64,000 bases of DNA from Candidatus Villigracilis affinis (lineage in GTDB: Bacteria > Chloroflexota > Anaerolineae > Anaerolineales > Villigracilaceae), in NCBI GenBank assembly GCA_016718275.1, contig JADKEA010000026.1:84121-148120 (forward strand), in the 5' to 3' direction. How positions within the stretch are numbered: the first letter of the stretch is position 1; every line of letters begins with the position of its first letter. Made by a program: the position numbers and the translations under genes. This document shows positions 53,744 to 61,789 of the stretch, in pieces. Under the pieces are notes generated by a model, which had not been told where the DNA came from, did no database searches, and saw only the letters and a program-made list of their open reading frames with translations.

Positions 53744-54738
53744 TTCACCGCCTCCTTCTTCCCCTCATGCTTGGTCCAGCGACGCGGCATGGGCAGCCCT
53801 TCATCCTTCTTTCTCGGCGCGGCGGGTTCCTGCGTCACAGGCACTTCCACGCCAATGTGCGCGAGTGCGTTGCGCGAGCTGACCAACTCCACGCCAATGC
53901 CTACTTCGTTGGGCGCTTTGCCAAAAGCCAGCCCCATCAATTGCGTGAAGAACAGGATCGGCATGTGAAAGTTCGTGCCGAAGAAATGATTCATCTCATT
54001 TTGATAGGCATCGATATTCATCTGGCACATCGGGCAGACCGTCACCATCATCTGCGCGCCGCGTTCGTCCGCATCAGACACAAGTCTGTGGATCAGTTCA
54101 AAAGCAGTTTCAGGCCCGATCTGAGTCATGTGCCCGCCGCAGCAACTGGTCGTGAGCGGATAATCGATCACGTCCGCGCCCAGCGCACGCAGCAAGTCAT
54201 CCAACTCCGTGGGATGTTCATGGTCTGACCAGCGGTGTTGATAATCAGGCCGCGGCAACATGCAGCCCATGTACGGCACGACCTTGAGTCCGCTCAACGG
54301 GTGGGTAACTGCCTTTCGGATGGCATCCAGCCCCACGTCGTAGACAAGAACGTCGATCAGGTGACGCACATCCAGCGTGCCCGCTTTGTATTCCAATCCA
54401 CCAGCCGCAAGCGCCTCATTTACTTTCGCGCCCAAGGTCGGGCGTTCCTGCATGTAGTAATCCGCTTTGGCAAGGTTGAGATAACAAGCCGAACACGGCG
54501 CAACGACGGTTCGCGTGCCACTATCCATTTGCTTTGAAGCCAATGCAAGATTTCGCGCGATCAACGAATACGCGGGGATCAAGTTAATGCCGAGATACTC
54601 CGTCGCGCCGCAGCAGTTCCAATCCTCGATCTCTTCCAAATGCAGATCAAGCGGCTCGACGATGGAATTGAGCGACTCCATATACGCCTTCGCGCTGGAG
54701 TCCATGGAACAACCTGGATACAAAAGATACTTGTTCAT
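53740..54738 (-). CDS. hdrB: Heterodisulfide reductase subunit B
   Basis: 332 residues from ATG 54738 (MNKYLLYPGCSMDSSAKAY), preceded by ggagttgacctc. The two CCG domains that hold the noncubane clusters are intact: DWNCCGATEYLG with CSACYLN, and PYMGCMLPRP with TSCCGGHM and CPMCQMN. The C-terminus is extended by about 50 residues rich in Pro and Lys. The frame is continuous with the upstream hdrC only because of a frameshift in hdrC; the normal hdrC stop overlaps this start as ATGA. Confidence 0.9.
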   Translation of the reverse strand: MNKYLLYPGCSMDSSAKAYMESLNSIVEPLDLHLEEIEDWNCCGATEYLGINLIPAYSLIARNLALASKQMDSGTRTVVAPCSACYLNLAKADYYMQERPTLGAKVNEALAAGGLEYKAGTLDVRHLIDVLVYDVGLDAIRKAVTHPLSGLKVVPYMGCMLPRPDYQHRWSDHEHPTELDDLLRALGADVIDYPLTTSCCGGHMTQIGPETAFELIHRLVSDADERGAQMMVTVCPMCQMNIDAYQNEMNHFFGTNFHMPILFFTQLMGLAFGKAPNEVGIGVELVSSRNALAHIGVEVPVTQEPAAPRKKDEGLPMPRRWTKHEGKKEAVK

Positions 54739-55332
54739 GAGGTCAACTCCAATTCCTTGGCGCGGTCCAGGATCTTCGTCAATTGATCCATGTGTTTGAT
54801 TTTTTTCGGCACGATCGCCATACGCCCCTTCGAGATCATGCCCAAAGCCCATCGGCATCATGCCTGGCAGGCGCAGCGGAAAATGCCGCAGATAATGGCG
54901 TGTTGCCAGCCCAAGCTCATAGCCGCGGCCAAAGGTTTCCACCATGCCCACAAAGGTCTGCGAAAAATGCGGCGCGGTTGAGTCGGTGTACAACTTCGCG
55001 TGGATCGCCATCCCCTTGAGCGTGTACATCACATCCGCGATATGCACCTCCTGCGGACACCTCACCACGCAGTGATAGCACGACACGCACAGCCACGGCG
55101 TATTGCTGCGCAGCACTTCCTCGCGCATCCCCGCCCGCAGCATCGCGAACAACATGCGCGGCGTATGGTCCATATCCGCCGCCACAGGGCAGGAACCGCC
55201 GCACGTCCCGCATTGGATACACATCTCCAAATGCGAAACGCCCGCAGTTTTCATACTCACTTCATTCAAAAGAGAGAGGTCTTCTTCGCGCGTCATTCCC
55301 GCGCGCACTCGTTCATCTGTCATCTGGGGCAT
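54735..55332 (-). CDS. hdrC: Heterodisulfide reductase subunit C with a frameshift near its end
   Basis: Two ferredoxin motifs, CIQCGTCGGSCP and CVSCYHCVVRCP, identify HdrC (electron transfer from HdrA to HdrB). The frame from ATG 55332 is normal to about RLPGMMPMGFG. At about 54840 it shifts: the family-like ending (MISKGRMAIVPKKIKHMDQL and LDRAKELELTS, stop at 54735) is in the +1 frame. As written, the original frame reads through a non-conserved linker into hdrB. One surplus base at 54840-54843 explains this; it may be a sequencing error or real. RBS ggaggcatt. Confidence 0.85.
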
Positions 55333-55479
55333 AATGCCTCCGTGCTACAACCAAACCACACCAGTTGCTGCTCGGCCTGACCGAAGTCATCCATTCGCAG
55401 TAATAATGTATGGACATCCCCCAATTTCATCATAGTGTGGCGTGTAGTAAATAATAGTAACGAAGATAATCGTACAATC

Positions 55480-55509
55480 CTGACAAACATCCCTGACAAG
55501 CGATACAAT
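55480..55509 (+). promoter_or_regulatory. Promoter of the OleC-like gene
   Basis: CTGACA (55480-55485), an 18-base spacer and TACAAT (55504-55509), ending 7 bases before ATG 55517, which implies a leaderless mRNA. The remainder of the 184-base divergent gap shows nothing else. Confidence 0.7.
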
Positions 55510-55516
55510 CCCAACC

Positions 55517-57121
55517 ATGAACATTTATGATCTTTTCGAAAGCAATGCGCGAAATTTTCCCAACAAACCCGCATTTATCTACTTCGATAAAAACGATTGG
55601 AGGACTCTCACTTATGGGAATATTCTTGACCAAACCCAGCGCTTCATTTCTGGACTTGGGGCTGGTCCACTCATCCCAGGCATGACCGCCGCCTTATTAA
55701 CTCCTCCCAGCGCGGACTTCTTCCCATTCGCCCTTGCCCTGCTCAAACTCGGTATTGCCCCCATCTTGGTTGAGCCTGCTCTGGGAATCAAAAAGATTCG
55801 CGAAGTCTACGACGAATCCCAGCCCGATATTTTTGTCGGCAACAGTCTGACTCACATGTTGCGTATTTTGTTCGGGTGGGGAAGAGACTCAGTGAAATAC
55901 AATTTGAGCATCGTAAAAATAAAAAGTGGAAAGTGGAAAGCGCCGCCATTATTCACTTCCCAATTTCCACTTTCCAGCGCTTTTCCCGCCGCTATTATCT
56001 ATACCTCAGGCTCCACAGGTCTGCCCAAAGGCGCCATCTACACCCAATCCAACCTCGCCGCCCAACTCGACCTATTGAAGAACACCTTCCAGATCACCTC
56101 CGATGAAGTTGACCTGCCCGCCTTCCCTCTCTACGCGTTGATTGACCTCCTGCTCGGCGTCACTTCTGTCATTCCAGACATCACCTTCCCTGTCCCTGGC
56201 AAAACCAATCCTGAAAAGGTGATTCGGGCGATTCAGAAATTCAACGTCACCAACATGTTCGCCTCGCCCGTAGTGCTCGACCTTCTTTCTTCTTTTGCAG
56301 AAAATAACAATTCTTCATCTCGCCCCATCCTTCTTTCCTCCCTCAAACGCATCATCACCGCAGGCGCACCAGCGACGATAGACCTACAAAAACGCTTCCG
56401 TCACCTGCTCGACGACCACACCTCCCTCTACGGCATCTACGGCGCGACAGAGTCCCTGCCGATTGCCAAAGTAGAAAGCCGCGAAATTTTCTCGTTGAAG
56501 GAAAAAACCGAACACGGCGCAGGCATTTGCCTTGGCACTCCCATCGAAGGCGTGACGGTGCGGATTATTCCCATCACGGACGAGCCGATTGAAGAATGGC
56601 AGGATTCGCTTATCGTGAAGCCAAATGCTGTTGGGGAAATAACAGTTCAAAGCGAAGCCACGACGCGGGGTTACATCCACAGACCCGATGCGGATCGAAT
56701 ATCGAAGATCAACTATCGCGGAGAAATCATTCACCGCATGGGCGACGTAGGCTATTTCGATGATGAAGGCAGGCTGTGGTATTGCGGGCGGAAATCTCAC
56801 CGTGTGCAGACAAAGGATGATGTTTTATTTACCGAGCAAATTGAAAATATTTTCAACGCGCATCCGCAGGTTTTCAGAACCGCACTCGTCGGCGTGGAGG
56901 GGGAACCTGTATTGTGGGTTGAATTGGAAAAGGGAGCGAAAACAGGCAAAGAGAAGATCATCGCCGAACTCAAAACCCTTGCCGCCACTCACCCCCAAGC
57001 CGCGCGGATTCAAAACTTCCTCTTTATAAAAAAATTTCCCACGGATGTTCGACACAACTCGAAGATCATCCGTGAGAAATTGACTATCCTTGCTTCTCGT
57101 TACATATCACGCATTACGTAA
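55517..57121 (+). CDS. OleC-like acyl-AMP-forming ligase / beta-lactone synthetase
   Basis: 534 residues of the ANL superfamily. The P-loop is IIYTSGSTGLPKGA, followed by YGIYGATESLPIAKV, GEITVQSEATTRGY, RMGDVGYFDDEGRLWYCGRKSHRV and IENIFNAHPQVFRTALVGV. The TESLPIA and GRKSHRV forms are those of OleC, which closes beta-hydroxy acids to beta-lactones in olefin biosynthesis. OleD-like and KAS III genes lie in the same cluster. An insert near residues 125-155 is rich in Lys/Trp. A general fatty acid ligase is the alternative. Confidence 0.78.
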   Translation: MNIYDLFESNARNFPNKPAFIYFDKNDWRTLTYGNILDQTQRFISGLGAGPLIPGMTAALLTPPSADFFPFALALLKLGIAPILVEPALGIKKIREVYDESQPDIFVGNSLTHMLRILFGWGRDSVKYNLSIVKIKSGKWKAPPLFTSQFPLSSAFPAAIIYTSGSTGLPKGAIYTQSNLAAQLDLLKNTFQITSDEVDLPAFPLYALIDLLLGVTSVIPDITFPVPGKTNPEKVIRAIQKFNVTNMFASPVVLDLLSSFAENNNSSSRPILLSSLKRIITAGAPATIDLQKRFRHLLDDHTSLYGIYGATESLPIAKVESREIFSLKEKTEHGAGICLGTPIEGVTVRIIPITDEPIEEWQDSLIVKPNAVGEITVQSEATTRGYIHRPDADRISKINYRGEIIHRMGDVGYFDDEGRLWYCGRKSHRVQTKDDVLFTEQIENIFNAHPQVFRTALVGVEGEPVLWVELEKGAKTGKEKIIAELKTLAATHPQAARIQNFLFIKKFPTDVRHNSKIIREKLTILASRYISRIT

Positions 57122-57138
57122 TACGTATTTCGTAAACA

Positions 57139-58125
57139 TTACTTTCCCTTGCTCGACCCTCTTGCGATCAGCGAACCTTTCAGTATCACTGTCTTCGGTG
57201 AGCGGCTTGGTTCTTGAATGCGCTGGAAGAGCAGTTCCGTTGCTGTGCGACCGATCTCTTCAGTGGGCTGTTCGATAACCGTGACGGGTGGATCGACCAG
57301 TGCCCCCCAGGTGCTGTCATCGAAGCCGACGATCGCCACATCCGTAGAGACTTTCAACTTGCTGTCGCGCACGGCTTTGTACGCGCCTGCCGTGAGCAGA
57401 CTGTTGCTGGTGAAAATGGCATCGGGGCGGTTGGGCTGACTGAGCAATGCCATACTGGTTTCATATCCCTGCTGAATACGCGGAGAAATGAAATGCGCCG
57501 CGGCAGGATTCAAATGATGATCTTTGAGTGCCTTGTGAAATCCGCGGCTGCGTTCCTGACCCGTGGTACTGGCGTCACCGAACAAGCCCGCCAGATTTTT
57601 ATACCCATTGCTGATTAGATGCTCGGTCAGTTCGTATGCCGCAGCGACATTATCCAGCAAGACCATGTCCACATCGTTTGACTCGATCGCGCGGTCTATG
57701 ATCACAAAAGGCATCTTCTGGTTATAGGTCTGTGAGTGGATGTCGAATTGATGGGTGGGGGAAAAGATCACGCCCGCCACATTTTCATCGTATAAAAGAT
57801 TCAAATACAGTTCTTCTTTATCGGGGTCTTCGTCTGTATTGCACATCAGCACGGAGTAGCCCTGTTCGTAGGCGGCATCTTCCACGGCGCGACCGATGGC
57901 GGTGAAGAACGGGTTGCGAATGTCCGAAACGACCAGGCCGATCTTGGCGCTTTTTTGCACACGTAAACTTCGGGCGATCAAATTCGGGCGGTAGTTCAAA
58001 TCTGCCACGGCTTTGAGCACACGGTCTCTGGTTTCAGGTTTGATGGGGGCGTTCTTGGCTAACACACGTGAAACGGTGGCAGTGGATACCCCCGCGGCTT
58101 TGGCGACGTCTTTGATACTTGCCAT
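57139..58125 (-). CDS. LacI-family transcriptional regulator
   Basis: 328 residues. The DNA-binding domain is ASIKDVAKAAGVSTATVSRVLAKN with the hinge YRPNLIARSLR, followed by a sugar-type effector domain (IGLVVSDIRNPFFTAIGRAVED, VGFDDSTWGALVDPPVTVIEQP). It lies on the opposite strand between the OleC- and OleD-like genes, facing away from the latter. TATAAT is 6 bases before its ATG. It may control the neighbouring genes, but carbohydrate control elsewhere is as likely. Confidence 0.92.
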   Translation of the reverse strand: MASIKDVAKAAGVSTATVSRVLAKNAPIKPETRDRVLKAVADLNYRPNLIARSLRVQKSAKIGLVVSDIRNPFFTAIGRAVEDAAYEQGYSVLMCNTDEDPDKEELYLNLLYDENVAGVIFSPTHQFDIHSQTYNQKMPFVIIDRAIESNDVDMVLLDNVAAAYELTEHLISNGYKNLAGLFGDASTTGQERSRGFHKALKDHHLNPAAAHFISPRIQQGYETSMALLSQPNRPDAIFTSNSLLTAGAYKAVRDSKLKVSTDVAIVGFDDSTWGALVDPPVTVIEQPTEEIGRTATELLFQRIQEPSRSPKTVILKGSLIARGSSKGK

Positions 58126-58200
58126 GCGAAGATTATATCATTGCGGTTAATGATCGATTTTGAAAAGTCAGTGCTGTAATTTTGCGGATACAATCGGCTT
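58126..58200. promoter_or_regulatory. Divergent leaderless promoters of lacI-like and OleD-like genes
   Basis: Minus-strand TATAAT at 58137-58132 and plus-strand TACAAT at 58189-58194, each 6 bases from the respective ATG. A LacI-type operator palindrome was looked for and not clearly seen. Confidence 0.6.
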
Positions 58201-59205
58201 ATGAAAACTTTGGTAACCGGTGCAACAGGCTTTCTCGGCGGCGCGCTTGCCCGCAGACTTCACGGCATGGGCTGGGATGTGACCGCGCTTGGGCGTAACG
58301 CTTTGAAACTGGAACAACTTGAAAGCGAAGGTATTCGCACGTATCAAATTGATCTGACGGATAAAACCGCGCTGGCGGACGCCTGTAAGGATCAGGAGAT
58401 CGTGTTTCATTGCGCGGCGTTTCCGTCGCCGTGGGGGAGTTTCGAAAAATTCTATCAAGCCAATGTCATTGGCACACGCAATGTCATTCACGGATGCGAG
58501 GAACATAAGGTCAAACGGTTTGTGTATGTTTCCACGCCCAGCCTTTATTTCGATTACACATCCCGCACGGATGTCAAAGAAACGGACGCGCTGCCTGAAC
58601 CCATCAGTAATTATTCGGCGACAAAGATCCTGGCCGAGCAGGAATTGGACGAAGCCCATGCAAGAGGGCTCGCCACCATTGCGATCCGTCCGCGTGCGAT
58701 CTTTGGGCCCGGGGATACGGTGATCTTTCCGCGCTTGATCCCGCGACTGCAATCGGGCAGGCTGCCCATTTTGGGTGACGGCGAAAACATCGTTGACCTC
58801 ACATACATTGATAATGTCGTGGATGCGCTGCTGTTATGCGCCGAGTCGCCTGCAAATACACTCGGCAAAAAGTACAACATCTCGAATGGCGAGCCCATTA
58901 AGATATGGAAGTTGATCGAACGGCTTTGTGACGAACTGCAATTGCCGCATCCCACACGGAGAATTTCGCGGCAGACTGCACATGTGGCGGCGAGTGTGCT
59001 CGAGGCGGTTTACACGATGCTCCCCACTCACCCCGAGCCGCCGCTTACACGGGTTTCGGTCAGCATGATGGCGAACAGCACTACGCTGGATATTTCCGCT
59101 GCGAAAGATGAACTTGGATATCGGCCAAAGGTTTCAGTGGAAGAAGGCGTGCAAAGATTCTTGAAATGGTGGAAGGAGACCAACCCGTCATTGCGAGGGC
59201 GATAG
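58201..59205 (+). CDS. OleD-like NAD(P)-dependent reductase/epimerase
   Basis: A 334-residue extended SDR. The nucleotide motif is TGATGFLG (7-14). FHCAAFPSPWGSFEKFYQANVIGT matches the OleD family pattern, the catalytic YxxxK is in SNYSATKILAEQ, and RPRAIFGPGDTVIFPRL and DLTYIDNVVDALL are conserved. OleD reduces 2-alkyl-3-ketoacids to the beta-hydroxy acids used by OleC. A sterol-dehydrogenase-like or sugar epimerase role cannot be excluded by sequence alone. Confidence 0.75.
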   Translation: MKTLVTGATGFLGGALARRLHGMGWDVTALGRNALKLEQLESEGIRTYQIDLTDKTALADACKDQEIVFHCAAFPSPWGSFEKFYQANVIGTRNVIHGCEEHKVKRFVYVSTPSLYFDYTSRTDVKETDALPEPISNYSATKILAEQELDEAHARGLATIAIRPRAIFGPGDTVIFPRLIPRLQSGRLPILGDGENIVDLTYIDNVVDALLLCAESPANTLGKKYNISNGEPIKIWKLIERLCDELQLPHPTRRISRQTAHVAASVLEAVYTMLPTHPEPPLTRVSVSMMANSTTLDISAAKDELGYRPKVSVEEGVQRFLKWWKETNPSLRGR

Positions 59206-59229
59206 CCCAAAGCAATGACGAGACATACA

Positions 59230-60072
59230 ATGAAAATCAACATTCTTCATGCTGGCTATTGCACTGCTCCCGAGCACATCGCCATTCATGGCGGGCGCTG
59301 GCGTAATATTCATTTCCCTGCGATGTTCGCGCTGCTGCAACATCCGCGTTTTGGGGCGATGCTTTTCGACACGGGATATTCGTATCGTTTCTTCGATGAG
59401 ACGAAAAAATTCCCGAAGCGTATCTATCGCTGGATGACGCCTGTGACACTGCACGAGGAAGACCTGGTGGTAAATCAACTCGCGACTTTCAATCTGCGGC
59501 CAAAGGACATTTCCCACGTCTTCATTTCTCACTTCCATGCGGACCATATCGGATCGCTCGCCGACTTGAGCGGGTCCCGTTTCGTGTACATGCCTCACGC
59601 CTTTTCACATCTGCGGAATCTGCCGCCTAAAGAGGACATGAAGCACGCCTACCTGCGCGGACTTATTCCCACAGATTTCGATTCGCGTTCGCAGGAGGTG
59701 GATATGTCGAAGCCAGTTTTATTGGCTGGGGAATATGCGCCTTTCAAAACAGGCTATGACCTGCTTGGGGATGAGTCCATCATCGGTGTGGAATTGCCCG
59801 GGCATGCCCTGGGGCAGATGGGAATCTTCGTCCGCGATGAGGGCGGGAAGCTGTTTTTCTTCGTGGCGGATGCGGCGTGGTTGAAGCAATCGATCGTGAC
59901 GAATACGCCGCCGCACAAGATCGCCAATTTTCTCTTTCCAGACCCTGAGAAGTATCGGGAAACGCTGGGACATTTGCACACGTATCATCTTACGCACCCC
60001 GATGTGCATGTGATCCCTTCGCATTGCGATGAGACGATCCGCGCGCTTGAAAGCGGAAGTGCATCGCGCTAG
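59230..60072 (+). CDS. MBL-fold metallo-hydrolase, lactonase-like
   Basis: 280 residues. Zinc ligands are in SHFHADHIG (HxHxDH), VELPGHALGQ and VIPSHCDE, with a further Asp in FVADAAW. The layout resembles N-acyl-homoserine lactonases. ATG 59230 (MKINILHAGYC) is preferred over ATG 59215, which lacks a ribosome site. It lies 24 bases after the OleD-like gene, where many ole clusters have the OleB alpha/beta hydrolase. Confidence 0.8.
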   Translation: MKINILHAGYCTAPEHIAIHGGRWRNIHFPAMFALLQHPRFGAMLFDTGYSYRFFDETKKFPKRIYRWMTPVTLHEEDLVVNQLATFNLRPKDISHVFISHFHADHIGSLADLSGSRFVYMPHAFSHLRNLPPKEDMKHAYLRGLIPTDFDSRSQEVDMSKPVLLAGEYAPFKTGYDLLGDESIIGVELPGHALGQMGIFVRDEGGKLFFFVADAAWLKQSIVTNTPPHKIANFLFPDPEKYRETLGHLHTYHLTHPDVHVIPSHCDETIRALESGSASR

Positions 60073-60094
60073 AAATAACAACTTACCTTACGGG

Positions 60095-60165
60095 GTGTCG
60101 TTCTGAGCGAAGCGAAGAACCTCTATGATTGTCTTGGAGACCCTTCGCTCCGCTCAGGGTGACAC
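60095..60165. repeat. Dispersed inverted repeat
   Basis: The left arm gtgtcgttctgagcgaagcg and the right arm cgctccgctcagggtgacac are near complements, with a short unpaired centre. Flanking bases (cttac / gtaag) extend the symmetry. This has the look of the abundant REP-like hairpins of environmental bacterial genomes. Confidence 0.65.
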
Positions 60166-60212
60166 GTCTAAAGTGCGTAAGGCGAGTTAATACCCTGAGA
60201 GTATCTTTTTAA

Positions 60213-61382
60213 ATGGAATTTTCCAACCCATCTGGTGCGACATCCCCAGCCGTCAAATTATTCACGCGCGAGAACGTCCATACTCTGGCCTTCCCGAAAA
60301 CAGCGGATGGGGAGTATGCGCGCCGATATTTGCTGCCGATGATGCTTGGAGACCCGCAGACGTACATTCAGAATGTTCATCGGACCCAGCTTATGCTGGT
60401 TAAAGTGGACGATGTCATCATTCCCATTACGATCTCGGATTTTCATCCTGATAACACTTATACGGTTTCACCGTACAGTCATTATGTTTCGTACGGCGGG
60501 TTCGAAGAAGTGAAGCATTTGAACAATCCGCCTGTGGAGGCGTTGATCAAGCTTGTTATGAATCCAGTGGCGTGGTATTTCAGGCGGGCGGAATTGGACA
60601 AGGTGGTCTACGTCAACAACTACCTGCTTTCAACGAACCTGTATCCGTCAGTAAACAGCGAGCAGTTGTCGGCGGTGGGAGAGGCGTTGATCGGGTGGTT
60701 TCCTGATCGGGTGATCGTGTTCCGTTCGGTGGATCAGAGAAAGAATCCGCATGTGTATCAGGCGTTGGAGGCGAATGGATATGAGATGGTCTTGAGCCGC
60801 CAGGTTTGGTATATGGAGCCCGGGGAGGCGGTGCGCACGCGGCAATATAAAGAGGATGTGCGCGTGCTGCGCAATCATGGCTATGAAGTGGTGGATGGGA
60901 AAGATCTCTCGGATGAAGAGCTTGCGCGCGCGTTGCATTTGTATAACCTGTTGTATCTTGAAAAATATTCCTATTACAATCCGCAGTTCACGTTCGAATT
61001 CATGAAACTGGCGCGGGATGAGGGCATTTTGCACATGCGCGCTTTGAAGCGTGATGGAAGGATCGATGCTGTGATGGGATTCTTTATTCGGAATGGGGTG
61101 ATGACCCAGCCGCTGTTCGGGTATGACACGGCGCTGCCGTTGGAGGCGGGGTTGTATCGCCTGCTGACGTTGATCACGCTGCAGGAGGGGCTGCAAAGAA
61201 ATTTGCTCGTGCATGCGAGCGGTGGTGTGGGGAAGTTTAAAAAGGTGCGGGGTGGGAAATCGGTTATTGAGTACAATGCTGTATTCGCGAAACATCTGCC
61301 TGTACGGCGGCAGAGGCCGTGGAAGTTGATCAAGTTGATCTCGGATTATGCGATCCCTTATTTTCGGAAGATGGATTTTTAG
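60213..61382 (+). CDS. GNAT/BioF2-like acyltransferase-fold protein
   Basis: 389 residues. The C-terminal half has GNAT character: a long helical-strand segment with RDEGILHMRALKRDGRIDAVMGFF and then VHASGGVGKFKKVRGGKSVIEYNAVF. The latter resembles the end of BioF2/FemAB-like acyl or aminoacyl transferases. The N-terminal part (about 1-190) is family-unique, with HYVSYGGFEEVKHLNNPP. Function unknown; in this cluster it may transfer an acyl or aminoacyl group. Confidence 0.6.
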   Translation: MEFSNPSGATSPAVKLFTRENVHTLAFPKTADGEYARRYLLPMMLGDPQTYIQNVHRTQLMLVKVDDVIIPITISDFHPDNTYTVSPYSHYVSYGGFEEVKHLNNPPVEALIKLVMNPVAWYFRRAELDKVVYVNNYLLSTNLYPSVNSEQLSAVGEALIGWFPDRVIVFRSVDQRKNPHVYQALEANGYEMVLSRQVWYMEPGEAVRTRQYKEDVRVLRNHGYEVVDGKDLSDEELARALHLYNLLYLEKYSYYNPQFTFEFMKLARDEGILHMRALKRDGRIDAVMGFFIRNGVMTQPLFGYDTALPLEAGLYRLLTLITLQEGLQRNLLVHASGGVGKFKKVRGGKSVIEYNAVFAKHLPVRRQRPWKLIKLISDYAIPYFRKMDF

Positions 61383-61789
61383 GTTTTGGACCGCGGACGA
61401 TGGAAATTCCCCATTGCTTCAGGCGGCGGTAGCAAAAAGTTCATCGTCTAATGTCTATTGTCAACCGACATGAGACTTTATCAGAGGTAATCTCAAAAAT
61501 GATTCCCTGAGCGACAGCGACCGGCCGGGGGGGGGGGGGCCGCGGGGGCGGGGGGGGGTGAGGGTCTCTACCCCTAAAGACGAGACTCTTCGGTCGCAAA
61601 GAACGCTCCCTCAGAGCGACATGGTATTTTTGAGATAGGTTCCAGTAATCAGCAAAGAGTCTATTTTGGACGCTGAAAAACGCTGATTTTCGCTGATTCA
61701 AAAAAACTGTGTTTTCTGTGCGCACAGCGATCAGTGTCAAGGTTTAATTTCCTATAAATATAAAGTCTATTTATTTCAGGAGCATATTT
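61383..61789 (+). other. Gene-free 407-base stretch with G-tract hairpin and KAS III promoter
   Basis: Inverted arms atctcaaaaat (61490-61500) and atttttgagat (61626-61636) enclose G-rich DNA with runs of 13 G (61527-61539), 5 G (61544-61548) and 9 G (61550-61558). Short words such as gcgac and ccctgagcg/cctcagagcg are repeated in inverse. After 61640 there is only A/T-rich DNA with TATAAA-like boxes (61753-61766) before the KAS III gene. Confidence 0.6.

Noticed and set aside
53740..55332. A single 530-residue HdrC-HdrB fusion protein
   Set aside because: The linker is not family-like. The correct HdrC ending and stop are found in the +1 frame, and hdrB has its own start with a ribosome site, so two genes with a frameshift are a better reading.
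61441..61740. Pro-rich open frame on the minus strand through the G tracts
   Set aside because: It is only the complement of the G runs, with no ribosome site or homology.
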